Assembly (NCBI RefSeq): GCF_030408395.1
Contig: NZ_CP046980.1
Location: 992,001-1,056,000 of the forward strand
Reading direction: 5' to 3'
Length of the DNA: 64,000 bases
Origin: Corynebacterium aquatimens
GTDB lineage: Bacteria > Actinomycetota > Actinomycetes > Mycobacteriales > Mycobacteriaceae
The notes under the pieces are model-generated. The model had not been told where the DNA came from. It ran no database searches and saw nothing but the letters and a program-made list of their open reading frames with translations. The translations under genes were made by a program, and so were the position numbers. How positions within the stretch are numbered: the stretch's first letter is position 1; each line of letters opens with the position of its first letter. Below, piece by piece: positions 45,365-54,602 of this stretch.

Positions 45365-48300
45365 ATGAGCGAGCAGGCTGGGTACGCGGTCATTGATCTG
45401 GAAACCACGGGGTTCGGTGGCGCAGACCGGATCATTGAGGTCGGGGTGGTGCTGCTGGACAGTCAGCTTGCCGTGACGGGTACGTGGGAGACGCTGGTTC
45501 AGCCGGAGCGGGATTTCAACAACAGCCACATTCACAAAATCACGCCGACGGATCTGGTGCATGCACCGACGTGGGAACAGGTGGCGCCGGTGCTCGCCGG
45601 GGTGCTGCACGGCCGGGTGGGGGTGGCGCACAATGCGTCGTTTGAGCAGCGTTTCTTAAGCAAAGAGTTCCAAAGGGTTGGAATTGCCAATAACGTGCGT
45701 GAGGCACGGTGGGTGGATACGAAAGACTTGGCGTTGATGCACTGCGGCAAGGGGAAGCTCGCGGAGGCGCTGGACGCGGTAGGGATCACCAATGCCCAGC
45801 CGCACGCGGCACTACCTGATGCGCAGGCAACTGCGGATTTGTTGCGTGAGCTGTGCTTGGGTCGGGGCACGAGCATTGCGGGGGATGCGTTGCGTTTCGA
45901 TGGTGCGCCGGAGCAGGTGAGTTGCGAGCTGGTGACGCGATCGCGAGCTGAAGACCCGGCGCAGTGGTTGTCCCGGTTGGCGCAGGCGATGCCGCAGGAA
46001 AGAACGGGATCCACCGGTGCGTACCGGGAAGTGTTGCGCATCGCCTTGGCAGACCATGCGCTGTCCGCAAGTGAGGTCCGATTGTTGGAGCGTACAGCGC
46101 AGGCAGAGGGACTCACTGCCACCGATATTGCGGATATTCATGAGGATTTTGTGCGGCAGCTCGCCATCGAGGCGTGGATGGACGGGGTGATTACCTCCGA
46201 GGAGGAAGCACTGCTGCGGGCACTGGCGGGGCAGCTTGCGGTGGATGGGGAGGTCGTCGAGAAGCTATTGCGCGAACCGGTGACCGGTGAATCTGAGCTT
46301 GGCGTGCATCTGCGACCAGGGGACAGGATTGCGCTAACCGGTGCGATGGACCTGCCGCGCGAGACCTGGGAGGCGCGCGTCCAAAAACACGGTCTTGTGC
46401 CTGGTGGAGTTGCGCGCAGCACCGTGGTCGTCGTGGCGGCGAACCCAGATACGTGGAGCGGCAAAGCGAAACGGGCACGTGACCTGGGTATCCCGGTGAT
46501 CAGTGAGAAGAGCTTCGCGCGGATGCTCGCCACCATGGAAACCTCGAGCTTCGATGACACCGCGGTGACGGGCGCGGTCAAGGCTGAGCAGGCTGCAGTT
46601 GAAGAGGCGGTGGTACCGCAGCGTTTTGAATGGATCGCAAGCGTGAGCCCGGAACGCGGCGAAGACGAACTCACGCACGCGGAGATGGCGGCGCTGTGGA
46701 TCAAGCACTATCCCACGCGGCCGCTAACACGGATTTCTTCCTTCTTAGGGCGGGATACTCAGATTGATCTTTCCGGGTCCTTGGCGGCGAAGGCTGGGGT
46801 GACGTGGGCGGCACGGTATTCACCGATGCTCAGCGCCACGGCCCGGGATCTGTCCGACATTTCCGGTGTTGGCGCGAAGAAGCTCGAGCGCATGGTTGAG
46901 GCAGTCATTCTCGCTGCCATTGACGCAGTACTTATCGACGACGGGGAGGCGTCCGCGCCGGCGCACGGCGATTATGTCTCCGATTTGAACAACCCGTACG
47001 AATCGGGTGCGGAATCGCCTCGTCCCCGGGGCGGACTCGCCGAAGAAATTGCATTGCTGCGCGGGTGGTATGCGCTCACTGGGTTTGAGCCGCTGCCGGA
47101 GGCTGTGAAGGGGGCTATCCCGGCCGTCGATAAGCTAGCGGGCGAGGGTGACCCATTAGAGGCGCTGTTCGCGCGCTGCGTGGGGGAACTTGCGGCGGCG
47201 TGCGGCGATGACTGGCGTAAGAAAGCGATTGTGACCTCCCGGCACTTAGGTGACGCGACGTTGGAGGAGCTGGGTCAATCGTTCGGCGTGTCGCGTGAGC
47301 GCGTGCGGCAACTGGAATCGCAGATCCAACAGGACTTGGATGCGGGCTTAAGCGGTGTTGTTGCATCAAAGCTTGCGAAGACGATAGGACCGTTGGACCG
47401 GTTAGAGAACGTCTACGAAGCGATGCCCGCGCTTGCAGCAACCGCGGAACCTTTTGAAAAGCCGTACGAGGAATACTTCCGCTTGTGGCGGATGTGGACC
47501 GTCGACGGCGACTGGATCACGTCCGCGACCTTTGGAGCTGACTTCGATGCGGCGCGCAGCGAGCTGTCGAACGCCTACAACGTGTGCTCGATCGATGAGC
47601 TCGCGGACGCGTTAGGCGTTGACAGCAGTCGTCTTACCGCCTGGATTCGTGAGCGCACATCCCTGCTGATCCTGCCGGGGGAGGAGCACGTAGTGAAGGC
47701 GAGCAGTCACCCTGACCGCGCCGCCGCTGTACTGTTCCTGCACGGGCGCCCGATGAGGGTGGATGAGATCATCGCCGCGACTGGGCTGGACATCCCCACG
47801 CGCTCCGTGAGCAACTCCATCATCACCGATGAACGCATCATCAGGACCGGAAACAGCATGTTTGGCCTCAAGGAATGGGGCTTGGAGACCTACACCTCTA
47901 TCTCCGACTGGATCGCGCGGCGGATCGCGGAGTCGCCTTCTGGCGCCGTGGCCCTCGACGACCTCGTGGCTGAAGCGCCCCGGTGGAACATCAGCGAAAC
48001 CTCCGTACGCGCCTACGCCGCTGGCAACGAGTTCGACTTATCCGACGGCATGGTGACGCTGGCCAGCGGCGAAGCTGAACTTATCGACGACGACCCGCAG
48101 GACTACCGCGACCTGTACTGGCGCGACGGCGCCTGGCACCTCCTCGTGGCCGTAGGCCACGACCACCTCCGCGGTTCCGGCTTCCCTGTACCACGCGGCG
48201 TGGCCGGCATTTACTCCGTACCCGTCGGCGGGGAAGTATCCGTCCCCAGCCGACTAGGCGACCAGTTCATCCGCGTGAACAAGCTCAAACAAGCCTCCGT

Positions 48301-48625
48301 CTCCACCGTGCGCCGATTCCTCCACGACATGGGCACCAACGAAGGCGAACGCGTTTGGTTGCGCTTCGCGCCGGATAACTTTGACGTTCTTCCCGCGCCT
48401 TCCAGTTCACATGACATGAACCAAGACCCCACCTACCCCGCGGGGCTGGCTCATCTCCTCGACTACATGGCCCTCGACCCTGCCTTAAGCTCCGACCCCG
48501 AGCAGGCCATCCACGCCGTCAACCTCGCCCTCGGCTTGGACGCCAACGCACCCCGCCGCCGCACCGTTGCCATCTTCCGGCACCGCGGCCAGGACAACCT
48601 AGCCGAGATCGTTCGCGGGGTGTGA
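45365..48625 (+). CDS. multidomain DEDDh exonuclease–TerB–BRCT–sigma4-like HTH protein
   Basis: 1086 residues. Order: DnaQ-like exonuclease (D11, E13 in IDLETTG; HNASFEQRF near 89-97 with Glu instead of the usual Asp; H147 and D152); a TerB-like helical region at about 215-305; a BRCT-like domain at about 315-388 (RIALTGAMDLPRETWEARV); a helix-hairpin-helix-like ISGVGAKKLERMVEAV at 499-514; and a sigma-region-4-like HTH at about 630-658 (TLEELGQSFGVSRERVRQLE). Two or three winged-helix segments follow between about 740 and 900, HARE-HTH-like. It probably processes or marks DNA ends and binds DNA; the substrate is unknown. Three copies of the GCTTATCGACG motif or its A-variant lie within it, so it seems native, unlike the island beside it. 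Confidence 0.8.
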   Translation: MSEQAGYAVIDLETTGFGGADRIIEVGVVLLDSQLAVTGTWETLVQPERDFNNSHIHKITPTDLVHAPTWEQVAPVLAGVLHGRVGVAHNASFEQRFLSKEFQRVGIANNVREARWVDTKDLALMHCGKGKLAEALDAVGITNAQPHAALPDAQATADLLRELCLGRGTSIAGDALRFDGAPEQVSCELVTRSRAEDPAQWLSRLAQAMPQERTGSTGAYREVLRIALADHALSASEVRLLERTAQAEGLTATDIADIHEDFVRQLAIEAWMDGVITSEEEALLRALAGQLAVDGEVVEKLLREPVTGESELGVHLRPGDRIALTGAMDLPRETWEARVQKHGLVPGGVARSTVVVVAANPDTWSGKAKRARDLGIPVISEKSFARMLATMETSSFDDTAVTGAVKAEQAAVEEAVVPQRFEWIASVSPERGEDELTHAEMAALWIKHYPTRPLTRISSFLGRDTQIDLSGSLAAKAGVTWAARYSPMLSATARDLSDISGVGAKKLERMVEAVILAAIDAVLIDDGEASAPAHGDYVSDLNNPYESGAESPRPRGGLAEEIALLRGWYALTGFEPLPEAVKGAIPAVDKLAGEGDPLEALFARCVGELAAACGDDWRKKAIVTSRHLGDATLEELGQSFGVSRERVRQLESQIQQDLDAGLSGVVASKLAKTIGPLDRLENVYEAMPALAATAEPFEKPYEEYFRLWRMWTVDGDWITSATFGADFDAARSELSNAYNVCSIDELADALGVDSSRLTAWIRERTSLLILPGEEHVVKASSHPDRAAAVLFLHGRPMRVDEIIAATGLDIPTRSVSNSIITDERIIRTGNSMFGLKEWGLETYTSISDWIARRIAESPSGAVALDDLVAEAPRWNISETSVRAYAAGNEFDLSDGMVTLASGEAELIDDDPQDYRDLYWRDGAWHLLVAVGHDHLRGSGFPVPRGVAGIYSVPVGGEVSVPSRLGDQFIRVNKLKQASVSTVRRFLHDMGTNEGERVWLRFAPDNFDVLPAPSSSHDMNQDPTYPAGLAHLLDYMALDPALSSDPEQAIHAVNLALGLDANAPRRRTVAIFRHRGQDNLAEIVRGV

Positions 48626-48721
48626 CCACGTCTCCGAGGATCCTTTGAGCAAATACTCAGCGATTGCGAATCTTTTCTGTTGAAATAGAAACAATGGTTC
48701 CAAACGAGGAGGAGTAAACCA

Positions 48722-50059
48722 GTGCAGGTATTGGGTGTACGTCAGGGTTGGGGTTCGACGAAGCGGGGAGTCGGTGGCCGTTCGTTGGCAGTGAAAGTTG
48801 TAGCTGCGGTGAGCGCGGTTGCAATGGGTGTGGCGTCGGCGCCGGATGCGTCGGCGCAGTCGGTTCAGATCGTAAACGGGCGACCTGTTCTGGTTGCTGA
48901 TCCCGGTGTACCGATGCGTCCGGTCGCGCCGTACAAGGAACCGCTGTACCGCAGTGGACTGCCCAAGGTCGCGCCGAAGGGCAAACCTGGGACGGTTCTG
49001 GCGGAGGTTCCCTTGGACCCGCGCGCCGGGTTGCCGAACGCTTCGAAGCAGTACAGGATTGCGTACTCGACCGTCGATAAGCTTGGCAAACCCGCCGTGG
49101 GAACCGCGGCCGTGTTCATCCCCAAGGGGCCGAAGCCCGCGGGTGGATGGCCTGTAGTCGCGTGGACGCACGGGACGGTGGGCCTGGGCGATGAGTGCGC
49201 GCCGTCAATCAATGCCCGCATCCCGCGTGATGTGGAGTACCTCGGCCGGTGGCTGGATCTGGGGTACGCGATTGTCGCGCCGGACTATGTCGGCCTGGAT
49301 ACGCCGGGGCTGCACAGCTACCTCAACGGTAAGCAGTCCGCTGTGGAAGCCGTCGATTCAGTCGCGGCGCTGCACAACATGAAGGGTACCCGCGATCGCG
49401 GCGGATCAATCTTGGCCAAGAAGTGGGCCGTCATTGGCCAGTCACAGGGCGGCGGGGTTGCACTGCACGTCGCGCACCGCGCCACTGAGCGCAGCACGAA
49501 GATGGGGTTGGACTACCGCGGTGCTATCGTCACGGGTGCGCCAGCGTACATCGAGAACTTCCTCATCGAATTCGGGCCGTCGTTCCCGCCGGTCCCAGCG
49601 ATGCAGGTCTACGGACTGTACGTACTGGGTGCGGTACGCGAGGCCTACCCTCATGTTGACTTCGACTCAGCACTTACCGACGAAGGCAAGCGCATGATCG
49701 CGGCAGCCCAGAAGAGCTGCTACTACGAAGTCGAAGCAGCGGTCAGGGGCGTGAACCTCACCCGGGCATTCAAGAAACCACTGCGTTCCGTGCCGGGTGC
49801 GGAACAGGCCATCCGCGATTTCATGGGTACACCGGTTGCCGGCTATGACAAGCCGGTCTTCCTCGGCCACGGCATGACCGACGTTGATGTTCCTGGGCCG
49901 ATCGGCGTTGTACTCAACTCCGATATGTGGCTGCGCCAATTCGTTGGTTCCCCACGGAACAACTTCGTGGAAGTGCGCTGGTACCCAACCGATCACGATG
50001 GCACGGTTAATGCATCGACGCAGCACTCCGTGCCGTTCTTGGCCCGGATCATGCGCTGA
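48722..50059 (+). CDS. secreted triacylglycerol lipase (LIP family)
   Basis: 445 residues. A signal peptide (AVKVVAAVSAVAMGVASAPDASA) is followed by an alpha/beta hydrolase of the secretory lipase type. The nucleophile is S241 in IGQSQGGG, the likely Asp is in HGMTDVDVP and the likely His in PTDHDGTVN. It would break down host or environmental lipids outside the cell. GAGGAGGA about 9 nt before GTG 48722 is an excellent ribosome site. Followed by an intrinsic terminator at 50111. Confidence 0.88.
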   Translation: MQVLGVRQGWGSTKRGVGGRSLAVKVVAAVSAVAMGVASAPDASAQSVQIVNGRPVLVADPGVPMRPVAPYKEPLYRSGLPKVAPKGKPGTVLAEVPLDPRAGLPNASKQYRIAYSTVDKLGKPAVGTAAVFIPKGPKPAGGWPVVAWTHGTVGLGDECAPSINARIPRDVEYLGRWLDLGYAIVAPDYVGLDTPGLHSYLNGKQSAVEAVDSVAALHNMKGTRDRGGSILAKKWAVIGQSQGGGVALHVAHRATERSTKMGLDYRGAIVTGAPAYIENFLIEFGPSFPPVPAMQVYGLYVLGAVREAYPHVDFDSALTDEGKRMIAAAQKSCYYEVEAAVRGVNLTRAFKKPLRSVPGAEQAIRDFMGTPVAGYDKPVFLGHGMTDVDVPGPIGVVLNSDMWLRQFVGSPRNNFVEVRWYPTDHDGTVNASTQHSVPFLARIMR

Positions 50060-50110
50060 TCGGCGAGGAAATCCGTATAGAAACGGATCAAGTCGCGATG
50101 CAAGGCGTTT

Positions 50111-50133
50111 AATCCGCACATATTGTGCGGATT
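50111..50133 (+). terminator. intrinsic terminator after the lipase gene
   Basis: AATCCGCACA-TAT-TGTGCGGATT is a perfect 10-bp stem with a 3-nt loop, followed by TTCCGTTT. It ends 27 bp before the next start codon. Confidence 0.8.
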
Positions 50134-50159
50134 TTCCGTTTAAAAGTTAAAATTTAGTT

Positions 50160-51467
50160 GTGTTACTGTCTCTGGAATTTGAGAACTACCGGTCTTTCCG
50201 CGAACCGGCTGTTCTAGATATGCAGCTACGCTCCTTTCACACGCTGCACCCGAAGGACCCTGACTGGCGTGGTGTGACACAGCGTCAAGCCGCGATCTTT
50301 GGGCCGAACGCATCGGGTAAAACAACGATCATCGAACTGCTTTCACTTTTGGGATGGGTGATTCCGCGATCGGTTACGAGCGACCACTACTTGAAGCATC
50401 TTCGCGATCCCTTCGGTAGTGATCGGGATCGCCCAACTTCGATCTCAGCCGAGTATGTATACGAGGATGTTCGCTACCGGTGGGCTGTCGTCCTTGATGA
50501 TGACGGGGTACTAGAGGAATCACTGGATGCTGCGCCTACCTCACGGTGGCGTCGGGTCTTCACCCGCGGTCGTGGGGAAGTTTCATTCGGGGCATCTTCC
50601 GGTGTAGCGCGACCAGCCCAAGAAATTGTCGGGGAATTCCTTCAGCCTTGGGTTTTGGCCCTGTCTGCTTTAGCTAGGGTTAAGAATCCCGGACCGTTTA
50701 TCGGTGCTACCAAGTGGTGGGGTTATTGCATGCCAGTGCACTCAGTGGAGAGTGATCGAAACATCCGTCACAAATGGTTAACGGACCTTATTTCAAGTGA
50801 CGTTGCTTGGTTTAACTTCGCAAAAATTGCATTAGCAGCCGCTGATTTTGGAATCACGGACTTGGAAGTCAACGAAGCCGCTGTTCCTGAGGAGATCAAG
50901 CTATTGGTGCAGAAGATTTCCGAACTACAAGAAAGCGATAGTGAAGAGGCGCCAAAAGTCGAGGTAGAAAATGCGGAAACGATCGTAAGATACCTCGAAT
51001 TCGTTCATTCAGCTGGAGACGAGACTTTCACGTTGAGCGAAAAAGACGAGTCCAATGGCACACTCCAGTGGTTGGATCTGATCATTCCTGCTGCCTACTG
51101 TCTTCTACGGGGTGGAGTTTTCCTAGTAGATGAGTTGGATTCGGGATTGCATCCAGATTTGGTCCGTTTAGTCCTCGAACTTTTCAATCGAGAGGATACA
51201 AACCCTAGAGGTGCTCAAATCATCTTCAATTCACACGATATAACTTTGCTGGGGAACCATGGTGAGCCGGCGGTGGACAAGGATTGTGCTTGGCTTGTGG
51301 AAAAACACCACGGTGAATCCGAACTTCTTTCTTTGGATGAATTTCAGATCCGTAAGAACCACAACATTGAGAAGCGCTACATGCAAGGGGCCTTCGGGGC
51401 AAAACCATTTCCGAGCATCGAAGTCATCGCTCGTGAAATCGAGAAACTTGAAATGGAGTCCGCCTAA
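50160..51467 (+). CDS. rloA: RloA/AbiLi-type ATPase
   Basis: 435 residues from GTG 50160. COG1106 ATPase: Walker A GPNASGKT, a central helical insertion, Walker B VFLVDELDSGLHPDLV and a switch His (IIFNSHDITLLG). In AbiL and RloAB pairs this ATPase works with the RloB partner encoded next to it. The TAA/TGG junction overlaps: its stop shares bases with the rloB ATG at 51467. TAAAAT (50148-50153) is 6 nt before the GTG, a leaderless arrangement. The gene looks intact, but its partner is broken. Confidence 0.85.
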   Translation: MLLSLEFENYRSFREPAVLDMQLRSFHTLHPKDPDWRGVTQRQAAIFGPNASGKTTIIELLSLLGWVIPRSVTSDHYLKHLRDPFGSDRDRPTSISAEYVYEDVRYRWAVVLDDDGVLEESLDAAPTSRWRRVFTRGRGEVSFGASSGVARPAQEIVGEFLQPWVLALSALARVKNPGPFIGATKWWGYCMPVHSVESDRNIRHKWLTDLISSDVAWFNFAKIALAAADFGITDLEVNEAAVPEEIKLLVQKISELQESDSEEAPKVEVENAETIVRYLEFVHSAGDETFTLSEKDESNGTLQWLDLIIPAAYCLLRGGVFLVDELDSGLHPDLVRLVLELFNREDTNPRGAQIIFNSHDITLLGNHGEPAVDKDCAWLVEKHHGESELLSLDEFQIRKNHNIEKRYMQGAFGAKPFPSIEVIAREIEKLEMESA

Positions 51468-51802
51468 TGGCTAAGCGGGGTCGTCGAAGGGGCAAAGCCC
51501 ACCGAAAACAGAATGACCCTTTGTTAATTGCGGTTCAAGGCAGAGTTACAGAAAAGGAGTATTTCGAACGCCTCACATCATCTCTGCGTAGCTCAGCTGT
51601 ACGGGTAATCATCATTGACAAGGACCCCGTGACGATGGTGATTGAAGCCAGAAAAAATGCTAAGCGGAGCGAGGTTCGCGAATTCTACTGTGTGTTTGAC
51701 GTAGACGATACTTCCCCAGAGTCAATCCGAACCGCAGTCAAGTTAGCGAACCAAAATTCCGATAGTCGAGCGTTTTGCGTCATCTCAAACGAGTGTTTCG
51801 AA
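51467..51802 (+). pseudogene. rloB: rloB, 5' part (interrupted by IS3-type element)
   Basis: 112 codons, MAKRGRRRGKAHRKQNDPLL onward, with the RloB features VQGRVTEKEYFERL and FYCVFDVDDTS (acidic TOPRIM-like site). The frame reaches SNECFE, then the IS element begins and adds Gly-Thr-stop. The frame resumes at 53135 as VWLLAHF. CFEVWLL is the usual RloB junction. The intact protein would be about 198 residues. Confidence 0.88.
51800..51802. repeat. 3-bp target duplication of the IS3 element
   Basis: GAA here is repeated at 53132-53134. Removing the element and one GAA restores the rloB frame exactly. Three bp is usual for IS3-family elements. Confidence 0.8.
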
Positions 51803-51874
51803 GGGACCTGACCCCTGTTTGGTAGACACCTCTGATTCCGGCTGTGTTGAGTCGGGGAAAGGTAATCTACCTCC

Positions 51875-52186
51875 ATGCCTAGGAAGGTTTATTCGGATCA
51901 GTTCAAGCGCGACGCGGTCGCGATGTACGAGAACGATCCACAGGTGTCGTTGAACGCTGCGGCCGCTGATTTAGGGATCAACCGCTCCACGCTTCGCGTA
52001 TGGGTTGATAAGTACGGAACTGGCACGAAACCCCAGCTTTCAGCGGGCTTACGTGCTGATCGTGCGAGGCAACTGACCGATGCTGAGAAGCTACGTCAGC
52101 TGCAACAGGAAAACGCCCGCCTGAAAGAAGAACGCGATATTTTGCGTAAGGCAGCCAAATATTTCATGGAAGAGACGAACTGGTGA
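51875..52186 (+). CDS. IS3-family transposase OrfA
   Basis: 103 residues. HTH (SLNAAAADLGINRSTLRVWVDKY) and a leucine-zipper-like coiled coil (LRQLQQENARLKEERDILRKA), as usual for OrfA. Its stop overlaps the orfB start (GTGA), so OrfB is made by coupling or by a -1 frameshift into an OrfAB fusion. Confidence 0.93.
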   Translation: MPRKVYSDQFKRDAVAMYENDPQVSLNAAAADLGINRSTLRVWVDKYGTGTKPQLSAGLRADRARQLTDAEKLRQLQQENARLKEERDILRKAAKYFMEETNW

Positions 52187-53067
52187 TCCGCTTCCGGTTC
52201 GTTGATGACCACCGCACCGATTACTCGGTCAAGCGGATGTGCACCGTACTCGGGTTAAACCGCAGCTCCTACTACAAATGGAAAGCTAGCAGCGCCCAGC
52301 GGCACCGCAGACTGGTTGATGATGCCATACTCGGAGCCAAGGTCCAGGCCATCTTCGACGACAAGAGGCAGCTCTACGGCGCAAAACGCATTGCCGCCGA
52401 GCTGACTTTCAACGATGCGTACAGTAGCACCGGACCGGTCAACCATAAGCGCATCGCCCGGATTATGAGGAAGCTTCAGCTGCGCGGCTACACGAAAAAA
52501 CGTAAGGTTACGACAACGCAGCGTGAGCGTCATCGCTTTATATTCGCTGACCTGGTCAAGCGTAACTTCACTGCGCCAGCTGCCAATAGGATCCTCGTCG
52601 GCGATATTACCTATCTGCCGATCGCAGACGGGTCGAATATGTATCTGGCTTCTGTGATTGACTGCTACTCGCGGATGCTCGTCGGCTTCGCGATCGCAGA
52701 CCACATGCGCACCGACCTCGTCGAAGAAGCGCTCGAGCATGCTCGCCGTACCCGTGGCAGTCTCTCCGGGGCGATCTTCCACTCAGATCATGGCAGCGTG
52801 TATACCTCATCGCAGTTTCAGGCTGTCTGCCGAAGACTCAACGTCACCCAGTCGATGGGAGCAGTTGGCAGCAGCGCTGATAATTCACTCGCGGAGTCGT
52901 TTAACGCGGCGTTGAAACGAGAAGTGCTCAAAGACCAGAAAGTCTTTTCCAATCAGCTAGTCTGCCGGCGCGACGTCTTCGCATGGTGTGCGCGCTACAA
53001 CACCACCCGAAGGCATTCCTGGTGCAAGTACCTCACACCCATTGAGTACGAAACTCACGCTTCCTAA
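52183..53067 (+). CDS. IS3-family transposase OrfB
   Basis: 294 residues. An HTH_21 region (YGAKRIAAEL) and an rve catalytic core with DDE residues in VGDITYLP, HSDHGSVYTS and NSLAESFNAALKRE. GTG 52183 overlaps the orfA stop. The reading frame is complete. Confidence 0.93.
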   Translation: MIRFRFVDDHRTDYSVKRMCTVLGLNRSSYYKWKASSAQRHRRLVDDAILGAKVQAIFDDKRQLYGAKRIAAELTFNDAYSSTGPVNHKRIARIMRKLQLRGYTKKRKVTTTQRERHRFIFADLVKRNFTAPAANRILVGDITYLPIADGSNMYLASVIDCYSRMLVGFAIADHMRTDLVEEALEHARRTRGSLSGAIFHSDHGSVYTSSQFQAVCRRLNVTQSMGAVGSSADNSLAESFNAALKREVLKDQKVFSNQLVCRRDVFAWCARYNTTRRHSWCKYLTPIEYETHAS

Positions 53068-53134
53068 CAATGCGCTAGAGTAAAGCCAATAATTTCACCC
53101 CCACGGTGTCTACTTTCCGGGGGCCGGGCCCGAA

Positions 53135-53395
53135 GTGTGGTTGCTGGCTCATTTTCAGCAAATTCTTCACGGATACGATCGGTTGACTCTTAGAGAACGT
53201 CTGCGCAACCACGAGGCTCTGCAGGGGAAAGGTTGTAAGTCACTCTCACGTGATTTTCCGATCGCGAACTTTGACCGCGCTAAGAAGAATCTCAAGGTTG
53301 TTGATCTGAATGAACTCGGTCCATCCGGCTCTTCCGCAGTCCCAAACTTGATCGCCGAGTTTGTCAGGAGGTCACCGCTCGAACTCAATAAATGA
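53135..53395 (+). pseudogene. rloB: rloB, 3' part
   Basis: VWLLAHFQQILHGYDRLTLR onward for 86 codons, then TGA. It continues the rloB frame with no loss apart from the insertion. No ribosome site is evident, so it is probably not made alone. Ends 26 bp before the convergent GNAT gene. Confidence 0.85.
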
Positions 53396-53420
53396 CGGGG
53401 CACGAAGGGCTCGCCTACGA

Positions 53421-54599
53421 CTAAGAACGGGATTTCTGCCAGGCGGTGGAGATGGAAATGACCTCGGGGTTGTAGTGGGCGAGGAGGGCTTCGGCGGCTT
53501 GGGAGTCGGCGGGGTGGGAGCTGTAACCGGTGGTCAGCTCGGGCCACTCCGTCTTGGCTGCAGCGAGGATAGCGTGGAGTAGGCGCGTGGCGTTGCCCTG
53601 GTTGCGGTGGTCGGGGTGGACGTAGACCAGGCCGAGTTCCATCAGTGAGTCTGCGTCGGAATCGTAGTGGACGGCCTCGGCCATGCCGATGATGTCGGTG
53701 CCGGCTTTATCGGCGCCTTCTTTTCCGGTGCTGGCTTTGTCGTCCGGGCGTGTGCGAATGAGCGCGGTGAGCTGGTTGCCGCCGCGGTCGAGCAGGCGGG
53801 CGCCGGCGTCGCGGACGCGCTGTTCGGTCCATTCGACGGTGTCTAGGATGAGTTCGCCGCGGGGGTAGTTCTTCGAAGCGGAGGTAAGCAGCGCGCGGAA
53901 GGAGGGAAGATCGTCGGGATCGAAGTCCATGTTGCGGACGATTGAAATCTCCTCGGTTACTCGCGTTGAGTGCGGCTCAACTGATTCGAGGGAGAACGTT
54001 GCCTGTGTTTCTGCGTAGGCGGGGGTGTAGCCGGCGTCGCGGAGGAATGAATCGGGGTGAGTCGGGTCATCGGCATCGCGGTTGCCGTTGGAATCGGCTC
54101 GTTCGGTATCGACGCTGGTTGCACCTAGCGGGGAGGTGGTTACCCAGACGTGGCGGATGGGGCGGTCGAAGGTGTCAGACAGGTCGTCGATAAGCGCGAG
54201 TGCGTGGGTGTAGGGCGCGGACGGGAGGGGCTCCCCGGGGAACGGGGCGATCTCTGAGTCGAGGGTGATGGTGGCCTCAATGACGCGGGTGTCCTCGAGC
54301 TTCGGCAGTGAGATGAGGATCCAGGCGTCGATGTTGGTGATGTCGCCCAGGGTGATTTCCGGGTAGAAGAGCGTGCCCACGGGGCGGGGTTGCGCGGTGG
54401 TGCACAGGGCGAACAGGTGGGCGTCGGACTCAGCGGAACCCTCCAACCGCTTGGCAATGTGGGAGGCGGTGACGCCGGAGGCCGCAAGTCCGGTGATGTC
54501 CTGGATGGCCAGGGTCGCGGAGAACGCATAACTGCCGACCACCGCCTCAGCCAGCTCGGCGTTCGCGGTGGTCGGATCGAAGTGGAGTGGGGTGAGCAC
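53421..54599 (-). CDS. GNAT-family N-acetyltransferase (tandem GNAT)
   Basis: 392 residues. The C-terminal GNAT domain carries the acetyl-CoA-binding segment VYVHPDHRNQGNATRLLHAI. The N-terminal half looks like a second, degenerate GNAT fold, a layout known from mycothiol-synthase-like actinobacterial proteins. Substrate unknown. GTG 54599 lies 3 bp after the DUF349 stop, so it is the second gene of that leftward unit. First backbone gene after the island. One GCTTATCGACG copy (54185-54195). Confidence 0.82.
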   Translation of the reverse strand: MLTPLHFDPTTANAELAEAVVGSYAFSATLAIQDITGLAASGVTASHIAKRLEGSAESDAHLFALCTTAQPRPVGTLFYPEITLGDITNIDAWILISLPKLEDTRVIEATITLDSEIAPFPGEPLPSAPYTHALALIDDLSDTFDRPIRHVWVTTSPLGATSVDTERADSNGNRDADDPTHPDSFLRDAGYTPAYAETQATFSLESVEPHSTRVTEEISIVRNMDFDPDDLPSFRALLTSASKNYPRGELILDTVEWTEQRVRDAGARLLDRGGNQLTALIRTRPDDKASTGKEGADKAGTDIIGMAEAVHYDSDADSLMELGLVYVHPDHRNQGNATRLLHAILAAAKTEWPELTTGYSSHPADSQAAEALLAHYNPEVISISTAWQKSRS

Positions 54600-54602
54600 T
54601 GA

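Larger units (their letters stand above)
51803..53131 (+). mobile_element. IS3-family insertion sequence
   Basis: 1329 bp. Imperfect terminal repeats of about 27-28 bp begin GGGACCTGACCCC on the left and GGGCCCGGCCCCC (minus strand) on the right, both ending TAGACACC. It carries the two overlapping frames orfA and orfB in the direction of rloB. Clean ends and intact genes suggest a recent insertion. Confidence 0.9.

Noticed and set aside
50111..50133. Perfect palindrome before rloA considered as an operator
   Set aside because: A 3-nt loop, high stem stability and following T-rich run fit an intrinsic terminator of the lipase gene better.
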